DNA from: an uncultured Flavobacteriales bacterium
Lineage (GTDB): Bacteria > Bacteroidota > Bacteroidia > Flavobacteriales_D > Crocinitomicaceae
NCBI GenBank assembly: GCA_903945495.1
Contig: CAJAVU010000006.1
Span: forward strand, 1 to 64,000
Length of the DNA: 64,000 bases
Direction of reading: 5' to 3'
This document shows positions 45,408 through 52,465 of this stretch, one piece after another. Numbering within the stretch: position 1 is the stretch's first letter; each line of letters opens with the position of its first letter. The notes under the pieces were generated by a model. That model had not been told where the DNA came from and did not search any database. It saw only the letters and a list, made by a program, of their open reading frames with translations. A program made the position numbers and the translations under genes.

Positions 45408-47096
45408 TTATTCAATTAAAATTTTGCATCTACGGTTTTGAAGGGTAATGAAATAAATTCCATTGGTTAGGTTATCATTCAATTTGACACTATCCAATAG
45501 ACTACCTTCTTGAACAATTCTTCCTTGTAAATTGATAATTTCAAAATGAATCGGAGTGCTAATACCTTCAATATAAATCATTTTCGATGCGCCAATTGGA
45601 TTCGGGAAAAGCGTCAATTCTAAATTATTCTCTTCAATTCCGCTACTTTGAATTGTAAGATTAATTGATACTGAACTATCGCAACCAAATGAAGAAGTGA
45701 AAAATTGGGTAAATGTTCCAGAAGTCGTATAGACTGTTCCATTCCAGTTAAAACTGTCAAAAACAGTTGAATCTATTGAAATTGCGTCAATTGGATGAAT
45801 AGTTAAATCTAACGTCACGATTGAATCACATCCATTGACGGATGGAAAAGTGTCCACATATATTCCACTTGAAAAATAGTTTTGATTATTCCAAGCATAC
45901 GAGCCACATGACTCATCTGATAAGTTTTGGATGATTGGAGTACCATAATCCAAGTTGAGTACAATCGTAGAGTCACATCCCCAAATGGTCGTTCCTTGAT
46001 AATTGTATGTGCCAGATTGTGTTAAGTTTTGACCATTAAAAAAGTAGGGACTGCATGTTGTCACATTCAACGTTTGAGACGATTGTAAATGCTGGTTGAT
46101 TGAAATTGTCGTATTGGCACTTTGCCCACAACTGTTTACAGATTTCACCGATAATGTTCCCGTTTGAAAGCTAGGTGTGAAAAGAAGATTAATCGTTGTT
46201 CCTGTGCTAGAACCAGTTGATCCCAGAGGAGTCGTCCAAACATATGACGTTGCTCCGGAAACACTGCTGATCGAATATTGCTGACTAGTTCCGCTAAAAC
46301 AAAAATCTAACGAACCATTTACAGCAGATGGAGCTGCTGGAATCGTATTGAGTGAAACTGTGACAGCTAACCGAGTTGTCGATTCAACTCCATTGACAGT
46401 TTGAGAAGCATAATAGGTCGTACCACTTACTAAAACAGTATTCGTTGGAAGTGGACTTCCGCCGCTCGAAGCAGAATACCATTGAATTGAATTTCCCGTG
46501 GCATTCAGTTGTACTACTGTTGCTCCGTTACAAAGCGTTTGCGATGCAGAACCTGTAGGAGCTGCGGGAGGTGTAACTTGCGTAAAATTGGCAGTTGTTA
46601 TTCCACGATTTGTATTTCCGTGATAAGCATAACTAAACGATGCTGAATTTGAACGTGCCCAAATTAAACCGATGGTTGAAGGCGTTGTAGGAAAAATATA
46701 ATCATTTGCATCTCCTGTATTCAACGCCCGTGTAGCAACAACAGTACGAACGCCTGCATTTACCGCATCCGAAGTTATTGTCCAATTTTGTTGAGCGTCT
46801 GTAGAAGGAGCTGAAAAACCGGTAAGATTGCAATCAAAAGCCGACAAAGTACCTGACGCATGAACGCCAACAACATCCGTTCCATTCGTCATTGAACTAG
46901 CATTAAATCCAACTGCAAACCATCTTCCTGCAGGGCCTGTTAACGTTAATGTTACTTGCGTATTTATATCAATTTTTGCTGTCATGGCAAGGCCCGCTGT
47001 ATTGGTCAACGAGACGACTCCAGTCGTGTATGTTTGACTAAAGCCAACTTTTAAAAAACCAATTAATAAAAGAAGTAGAAGATAACTATTTTTCAT
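45408..47096 (-). CDS. DOMON-domain surface protein with T9SS type A tail
   Basis: A 562-residue exported protein. The start at 47096 gives the signal peptide MKNSYLLLLLLIGFLKVGFSQ. The longer frame has no such peptide. A DOMON domain (about residues 22-170; WFAVGFNASSMTNGTDVVGV, YAYHGNTNRGI) would bind heme or a sugar. Ig-like/PKD segments and repeats with SNCG-type cysteine motifs follow. The tail LFPNPIGASKMIYIEG is type A. Its start codon lies within the last codons of the upstream ankyrin gene, so translation is coupled. Confidence 0.85.
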   Translation of the reverse strand: MKNSYLLLLLLIGFLKVGFSQTYTTGVVSLTNTAGLAMTAKIDINTQVTLTLTGPAGRWFAVGFNASSMTNGTDVVGVHASGTLSAFDCNLTGFSAPSTDAQQNWTITSDAVNAGVRTVVATRALNTGDANDYIFPTTPSTIGLIWARSNSASFSYAYHGNTNRGITTANFTQVTPPAAPTGSASQTLCNGATVVQLNATGNSIQWYSASSGGSPLPTNTVLVSGTTYYASQTVNGVESTTRLAVTVSLNTIPAAPSAVNGSLDFCFSGTSQQYSISSVSGATSYVWTTPLGSTGSSTGTTINLLFTPSFQTGTLSVKSVNSCGQSANTTISINQHLQSSQTLNVTTCSPYFFNGQNLTQSGTYNYQGTTIWGCDSTIVLNLDYGTPIIQNLSDESCGSYAWNNQNYFSSGIYVDTFPSVNGCDSIVTLDLTIHPIDAISIDSTVFDSFNWNGTVYTTSGTFTQFFTSSFGCDSSVSINLTIQSSGIEENNLELTLFPNPIGASKMIYIEGISTPIHFEIINLQGRIVQEGSLLDSVKLNDNLTNGIYFITLQNRRCKILIE

Positions 47097-47649
47097 ATTG
47101 TTTAAAGATTTCATAATATTTTGGGTCATTGTATAATACGAGTAATTGTTCAATAGTTCGGCCTTGTTGATCTTTAATACTTAAATTAAGGTCCTGAAGG
47201 AAGAGACGTTCAACTATCTCATAACGTTGCAATGCAAGGGCAAAATGAATAGGATAGCCAAATTGGCTAAAATTACATGTATCATTAACATTCACCCCTT
47301 TTGCTATGATTGTATCCAGAAGAGCAAGGTTATTTTTATAAATCAAAGCATACAAAACAGAACCTTCAGGGTAACATTGTTTAATATCTGCTCCTTTTTC
47401 TATCAACAGCATTGCAACTTCATTGTTTCCCTTGTAGGCCGCTAATAAAAAGGGGCTGGCACCCTGCTCTGAAACTCTGTTTAAATCATCCGGATGTTTT
47501 TTAAGGTGTTTCGTCATTTGTTGAACGGAACCGGTCCGTGCAAGATCAAAAACTTCTTGAGCATTACAACGATTATTCAAAAGAAGATTGAATATCAGAA
47601 ATAAGACTATCGTGCAAATTGTTTTGTAAGGTGAATTATTTCGAACCAT
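47086..47649 (-). CDS. Exported ankyrin-repeat protein
   Basis: A 187-residue protein with the start at 47649 (MVRNNSPYK) rather than 47673. A TATCTTTG box sits 4 bases upstream of this ATG. An N-terminal signal or anchor (TICTIVLFLIFNLLLNNRC) precedes about four ankyrin repeats (GASPFLLAAYKGNNEVAMLLIEKGAD, GSVLYALIYKNNLALLDTIIAKG, GYPIHFALALQRYEIVERLFL). Ankyrin repeats bind proteins. Its stop overlaps the DOMON start by 11 bp, so the two products probably act together in the envelope. Confidence 0.82.
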   Translation of the reverse strand: MVRNNSPYKTICTIVLFLIFNLLLNNRCNAQEVFDLARTGSVQQMTKHLKKHPDDLNRVSEQGASPFLLAAYKGNNEVAMLLIEKGADIKQCYPEGSVLYALIYKNNLALLDTIIAKGVNVNDTCNFSQFGYPIHFALALQRYEIVERLFLQDLNLSIKDQQGRTIEQLLVLYNDPKYYEIFKQYEK

Positions 47650-47653
47650 GCCC

Positions 47654-47661
47654 CAAAGATA
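47654..47661 (-). promoter_or_regulatory. -7 box TATCTTTG before the ankyrin gene
   Basis: A perfect TAnnTTTG match on the minus strand, 4 bases before the ATG at 47649. The -33 element is not clear. Confidence 0.42.
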
Positions 47662-47786
47662 AAGGATTGTCAATAAACTTATTTATAAATGGTTAGAAAC
47701 ATTTTATCAGTTGTTAAATAGTACACAAAAAACCTAAAAAATCCGGAGTGTATCCAATGAAAATCTAAACCATCCTCTGCGGCGGA

Positions 47787-47810
47787 CGAACCTGATTTGG
47801 GAGGGGTTGG
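47787..47810 (+). repeat. 24-bp direct repeat, copy 1
   Basis: Starts CGAACCT and contains TTTGGGAGGGGTTGG. It matches copy 2 at 49732-49755 in 23 of 24 positions. A CCATCCTC upstream partly pairs with the G-rich part, as in REP-like elements. Confidence 0.8.
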
Positions 47811-47877
47811 TAAACTTGAATTCAATATGACCTTGCTTTAAATTCCATATTACGTATACATCTACCCTTATTTTGTG

Positions 47878-47910
47878 TTGTTCTCTTTATTAAGTACAAA
47901 TCTACTTTTG
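47878..47910 (+). promoter_or_regulatory. Promoter of the SDR-AraC operon
   Basis: A TTG at 47878-47880, 22 bases, then TACTTTTG at 47903-47910, with the start codon 14 bases further on. Confidence 0.5.
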
Positions 47911-47923
47911 TGAAAAAAAGAAA

Positions 47924-48739
47924 ATGAAAAAAACAATTTTAATTACAGGAGCTAGCAGCGGTATTGGAAAAGACACAGCGAAATATTTTCAGTCAAAAGG
48001 CTGGAATGTTGTTGCGACAATGAGAAGTCCAGAAAATGAAAAAGAACTAACCACATTAGACAATGTGTTTGTTACTAAATTGGATGTGTTGGATTTAGAT
48101 TCAATCGATAGCGCAATTGCAAATGGAATTCAACGCTTCGGAAAAATTGATGTATTGTTAAATAATGCAGGATATGGCGCTTATGGACCGCTTGAATCTT
48201 TTCCAAGGGAGAAAATCCTTCGTCAGTTCAATACCAATGTGATTGGTTTAATGGATGTTACGCGTGCAATGCTCCCACATTTTCGACAAAATAAAAACGG
48301 AGTCGTTATTAATATTTCATCCATGGGAGGTAAAATGACTTTCCCATTGGGTTCATTGTATCATGGGACAAAGTTTGCGGTTGAAGGTATTTCGGAATCG
48401 TTTCGTTATGAAATGGAGCAAATTGGCTGTAAAGTTAAAATCGTTGAACCAGGAGCAATTGCCACCGACTTTGCAGGCCGTTCATTTGATTTTAACTACG
48501 ATGAAAATTTGAAAGAATATCAGAATGTTGTAAACAAAATAATGACTGTATTTCCAAAAATGATTAAAAGCGCTTCACCAGTAAACATTGTTTCGAAAGT
48601 GATTTTTGAGGCGGCAACCGATGGCAAAAGAAAATTAAGATATATGGCAGGAAATGATGCTAAGATGTATAATTTTATGAATAAAGTTTTTGGTTATAAT
48701 TTTATAGTTTACATGAATAAAAAGTTTTTCAAATTGTAA
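47924..48739 (+). CDS. Short-chain dehydrogenase/reductase
   Basis: A 271-residue classical SDR. It has the cofactor motif TGASSGIG near residue 7, the NNAGYGAYG motif near residue 85, the serine in INISSMGGKM near residue 136, and the catalytic pair in LYHGTKFAVEG near residue 148. In families of this shape NAD(P)H reduces carbonyls. The substrate is unknown. It is followed 3 bp later by an AraC-type regulator, which suggests the regulator controls this enzyme. Confidence 0.9.
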   Translation: MKKTILITGASSGIGKDTAKYFQSKGWNVVATMRSPENEKELTTLDNVFVTKLDVLDLDSIDSAIANGIQRFGKIDVLLNNAGYGAYGPLESFPREKILRQFNTNVIGLMDVTRAMLPHFRQNKNGVVINISSMGGKMTFPLGSLYHGTKFAVEGISESFRYEMEQIGCKVKIVEPGAIATDFAGRSFDFNYDENLKEYQNVVNKIMTVFPKMIKSASPVNIVSKVIFEAATDGKRKLRYMAGNDAKMYNFMNKVFGYNFIVYMNKKFFKL

Positions 48740-48742
48740 CAG

Positions 48743-49645
48743 ATGAGTCAATTAATCCATTTAAAATCAATCGCTGACTTGTCACGGTTACTCAATGAAA
48801 ACCAATCTCATCCGTTGGTTGCTGTGGTCGATTTTAGTCAAACTACCGACCATATTCAAGAGGAATCTAGAATTACGACTGATTTTTATTCTGTGATGTT
48901 TAAGAATTATTGTAAAAGTTATGTTACATATGGACGAAAAGCCATTGATTTTAATGAAGGAAGTTTGATATGTATGGCACCTAATCAGGTCATAACTATA
49001 GATACTGAAATTGAGCCCCGAGAGAATCCGATGGGTTGGGGCTTGTTTTTTCATCCTGATTTGATCCGCAATACCTCCCTCAATGCGAAAATGAAAGATT
49101 ATTCGTTCTTTTCCTACGAAATAACTGAAGCGTTGCATTTATCAGAAAAAGAGAAACAATTACTTTTTGAGTGCATTGTAAAAATACAAACTGAATTGAA
49201 GGAAAACATTGACGATTACAGCCAAACAATCATTGTTTCAACGATTGAACTTTTATTGAACTATTGTAATCGATTCTACGGAAGGCAATTCATTACACGT
49301 AAAGCAACAAACAGAGATGTTTTTGTAAAAGTGGAGGCTTTATTGAAGCAACATTTTTCAATTAAAACACTTCCTAATGGATTACCTACCGTAAAATACC
49401 TTGCCGATGCCGTCAATTTGTCGCCGGGATATTTGGGTGATTTGCTCAAAAAAGAAACTGGTTTGAATGCGCAGGAACATATTCATCATTATGTAATTGA
49501 AGAAGCAAAGAACATCTTATTAAATTCAAATCAATCGGTTAGCGAAATTGCCTATCATTTGGGTTTTGACTACCCACAATATTTCAGTCGTTTGTTCAAA
49601 CAGAAAACAGGAACAACTCCGTTGGAATTTCGAAATTTGAATTGA
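48743..49645 (+). CDS. AraC-type transcriptional regulator
   Basis: A 300-residue protein with an N-terminal cupin-like or ligand region (FSQTTDHIQEESRITTDFYSVMFK) and a C-terminal double helix-turn-helix: LPTVKYLADAVNLSPGYLGDLLKKETGLN, then SVSEIAYHLGFDYPQYFSRLFKQKTG. It starts 3 bp after the SDR stop and so is the second gene of that operon. It is a different lineage from the AraC gene at 44356, as the N-terminal halves do not resemble each other. It is followed by a terminator at 49677. Confidence 0.88.
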   Translation: MSQLIHLKSIADLSRLLNENQSHPLVAVVDFSQTTDHIQEESRITTDFYSVMFKNYCKSYVTYGRKAIDFNEGSLICMAPNQVITIDTEIEPRENPMGWGLFFHPDLIRNTSLNAKMKDYSFFSYEITEALHLSEKEKQLLFECIVKIQTELKENIDDYSQTIIVSTIELLLNYCNRFYGRQFITRKATNRDVFVKVEALLKQHFSIKTLPNGLPTVKYLADAVNLSPGYLGDLLKKETGLNAQEHIHHYVIEEAKNILLNSNQSVSEIAYHLGFDYPQYFSRLFKQKTGTTPLEFRNLN

Positions 49646-49676
49646 ACAAAAAAGCTCAAAATGTTCCAGAAATGCA

Positions 49677-49705
49677 AAAAGCCAGTCAAATTTTGACTGG
49701 CTTTT
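49677..49705 (+). terminator. Terminator of the SDR-AraC operon
   Basis: A long stem AAAAGCCAGTCAAA/TTTTGACTGGCTTTT with almost no loop, followed by pyrimidines, 31 bp after the stop. Confidence 0.78.
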
Positions 49706-49731
49706 CCTTGTAGAGAGGAGTATCGAATTAT

Positions 49732-49755
49732 CGAACCTTATTTGGGAGGGGTTGG
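49732..49755 (+). repeat. 24-bp direct repeat, copy 2
   Basis: The same orientation as copy 1 (47787-47810) with one mismatch. The two copies bracket the SDR-AraC operon. Confidence 0.8.
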
Positions 49756-49767
49756 GGGAGTTGGAAT

Positions 49768-51291
49768 TTATTCCTTAACTACGTTAAAGGGTTGATTCCA
49801 TTTTTCACCAAGGCTGAATAAATATAAACCTGCTGATAAACCACTTAACTCAATAGTTGTGTTTTCAGAATTTATTTTACCCGACAGTGCTAATCTACCT
49901 CGGTTGTCATAAATCACATATGAATTGCCAATTGTTTCTTTGGATACCATAATATTGAGAATATCCTTTACTGGATTAGGGTAAACACTCAGAATGGAAT
50001 TATCAAATTCTTCAGAACCTGTCGTCGGATTATTGAGTTTCAAAATCCAATAATCTCCTAAACCATAGGAACCGGTTAAATCACCATCATTCGATACCGA
50101 CCATCCGGCAATAATAAAACCACCATCCGCAGTTTGTTGAATAGAGGTAGGGGTTTCATCTAAAGTTCCTCCGAAGGATTTTTCCCAAATAAGATTACCT
50201 AAGCTATTTATTTTTACAATCCAATAATCGAGTGATCCGATATTCATTATTACGTCTCCATCATTTGAATTCGAACCTCCGGCAATAATGTAACACCCAT
50301 CTGCTGTTTCTTGAACAGAATATGCTCCATCATTAGCTGTTCCACCAAAAGGCTTTTCCCATTGAAGTAATCCCAAACTGTCTAATTTTAAAACCCAATA
50401 ATTTCCTTCATCATCATCAGCGGTTAAAAAGGAAACTCCAGCTATGATGTAACCGTTATCTGATGTTTGTTGGATAGAGTAGGCCTGGTCATCATGAAGT
50501 GAACCAAAGGATCTTTGCCATTGTATAATTCCTGAGTTATCCAGTTTTACAATCCAATAATCGTATTCACCATAATTTACCGTTACATCGCCATCAACTG
50601 AACCTGTCCATCCACCAACAATATATCCACCATCAGTTGTTTGTCGAATCGAAGAAACATATTCACAACCTGATCCTCCAAAAGATTTTTGCCATTGTAT
50701 AATTCCTGTATTATTTAATTTCACAATCCAATAATCAAAGCATCCATTATTCGAGCTTACATCAATATCATTGGAACTTGAAATTCCGGCAATAATGTAA
50801 CCACCATCTGTTGTTTGTTGAATATCATAAGATTGGTCATTACCAGTTCCACCAAATGATTTTTGCCACTGAATATTACCAATGTTGTCCAATTTTACCA
50901 CCCAGACATCCTCAAATCCGAAATTACCTGTTACATCCCCATCAATTGAATTCGACCATCCAGTAAAAATATAACCTCCATCTACGGTTTGTTGTATTGC
51001 ATTCGAAAGATCAATGCCAGTGCCCCCAAATGATTTTTTCCATTCAGGAACTCCTGAACCGTTCATTTTCACAATCCATGAATCACAAAGACCATGATTG
51101 CTAGCAACATCATTATCAAGAGAGTAGGTGTTACCGACAACAACAAAGCCACCGTCGCTCGTTTGTTGAATGGATTTTGCCTCATCAGAATCTGTTCCGC
51201 CGAAATTTTTTTGCCATTGGATTGTTGGTTGTGCAACTAAGAACATGGAGAAATGGGAAATTAATATCGAGACTGGAAGTAGTTTTTTCAT
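49768..51291 (-). CDS. T9SS type A propeller-repeat surface protein
   Basis: A 507-residue exported protein with a signal peptide (residues 1-21, ending LVAQ). About seven repeats of 55-60 residues carry the core TTDGGYIIAG.S...D.DYWIVKLNN.G.IQWQKSFGG and almost fill the protein, consistent with a seven-bladed propeller. The same repeat occurs in the first half of the protein at 12989-15556. A type A sorting tail (SVYPNPVKDILNIMV) follows. Its role is unknown. Surface display or matrix binding is likely. Confidence 0.88.
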   Translation of the reverse strand: MKKLLPVSILISHFSMFLVAQPTIQWQKNFGGTDSDEAKSIQQTSDGGFVVVGNTYSLDNDVASNHGLCDSWIVKMNGSGVPEWKKSFGGTGIDLSNAIQQTVDGGYIFTGWSNSIDGDVTGNFGFEDVWVVKLDNIGNIQWQKSFGGTGNDQSYDIQQTTDGGYIIAGISSSNDIDVSSNNGCFDYWIVKLNNTGIIQWQKSFGGSGCEYVSSIRQTTDGGYIVGGWTGSVDGDVTVNYGEYDYWIVKLDNSGIIQWQRSFGSLHDDQAYSIQQTSDNGYIIAGVSFLTADDDEGNYWVLKLDSLGLLQWEKPFGGTANDGAYSVQETADGCYIIAGGSNSNDGDVIMNIGSLDYWIVKINSLGNLIWEKSFGGTLDETPTSIQQTADGGFIIAGWSVSNDGDLTGSYGLGDYWILKLNNPTTGSEEFDNSILSVYPNPVKDILNIMVSKETIGNSYVIYDNRGRLALSGKINSENTTIELSGLSAGLYLFSLGEKWNQPFNVVKE

Positions 51292-51328
51292 ATTGTTACG
51301 TCATTTGATTTAAAGGAAAAGTAAACGT

Positions 51329-52441
51329 TTACCTGACTAAATGTATGAATCCATGAAATACATAGTTAGCTTGGGTTTTAATTTTGTAGGTGTAAACCCC
51401 ATCTGCCAGCTCGTTACCGGAATTGTCAGTTCCTTCCCAATTATTTTGGTAATTATCAGAGGAAAAAACGACATTCCCCCATCTGTTGAGAATGATAAGC
51501 TCCGTGTTTTCTGATAGATTTTCAATTTCAAAAAAATCATTAACATCATCAGCATTAGGCGATATGACATTTGGAATAATTAACTCCAAATTACAATCTT
51601 CTGGATTGATTTCATACAGTGCTGCATTATCCAATACAAAGTAAGGATCAAAAGTCTCACCATTGGCATCTGTGAATGTGAAATCATTGGGTGGAGAACA
51701 CGGACCGCCAATCATGATGGATTGAATTGAATGTAAAGCGGTGAATGGCATGTTGAGTGTTTGCCATGTACCATCCGCTTGGTAAGTGGCGTGACCAAGT
51801 TTAACCCAATCAGTGGAGCCTACAGGACAACCATCAGTGTGAATAGCCGATTGAGTGCAATTAGAGCTGCCGAATAGCGTAATATCTATAGGTCCAAACC
51901 AAATGGTTGTTAATGAGTTTCCAAATGATGACATTCCCATTCCATTCAAGTTCAATTGAAAGTTATATGAATTTCCAGGTTGTAAGGGTTGAGTCAAACA
52001 GGTTTTTAAATATTCTAAATATATTCCGTCTTCAATATTACCATCAAAACCAGGTACATCTGGAAGATTAATAATGAAAAAACCTGCAGCAGCTTGTCCA
52101 TTGGGTAGTGGCGTTGGTATGTTTGGCCAAAAAGAACCAGGTGTATTAATGAAATAATCCGATGAACCCCATGTTCCTGCTTGCCAGTTGCTAACGCAAA
52201 AAATACCATCAGATCCGAGCGCTAATTGTGTAAAGTCGCTTGGTAGACAACTATATTCTTCAAAAGATGGGTTAGGTATAAAATTGTTCCCAGGATTCAT
52301 CGAGTTGATGCCATTGCATGTGCAATCTATATTATCAATAAGGTCTACCAAACCATCGTTATCATCGTCCAATCCATTATTGCAAATCTCTTGGGCTGAA
52401 ATATAAGAGGAAAACAAAAGAAAAATGAGCAAGTATTTCAT
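51329..52441 (-). CDS. T9SS type B (CHU_C) surface protein
   Basis: A 370-residue exported protein with a signal peptide (residues 1-16, ending YISAQ). It starts with a calcium-type motif EICNNGLDDDNDGLVDLIDN, then a carbohydrate-binding-like region (NPSFEEYSCLPSD...). The tail IPNVISPNADDVNDFF, ILNRWGNVVFSSD and GVYTYKIK form a CHU_C domain. It is in line with the genes on both sides, 24 bp from the CotH gene and 37 bp from the propeller gene, so the three may form one surface-protein operon. Confidence 0.87.
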   Translation of the reverse strand: MKYLLIFLLFSSYISAQEICNNGLDDDNDGLVDLIDNIDCTCNGINSMNPGNNFIPNPSFEEYSCLPSDFTQLALGSDGIFCVSNWQAGTWGSSDYFINTPGSFWPNIPTPLPNGQAAAGFFIINLPDVPGFDGNIEDGIYLEYLKTCLTQPLQPGNSYNFQLNLNGMGMSSFGNSLTTIWFGPIDITLFGSSNCTQSAIHTDGCPVGSTDWVKLGHATYQADGTWQTLNMPFTALHSIQSIMIGGPCSPPNDFTFTDANGETFDPYFVLDNAALYEINPEDCNLELIIPNVISPNADDVNDFFEIENLSENTELIILNRWGNVVFSSDNYQNNWEGTDNSGNELADGVYTYKIKTQANYVFHGFIHLVR

Positions 52442-52465
52442 GTCATATTTATTTAGGGCTTTTGA

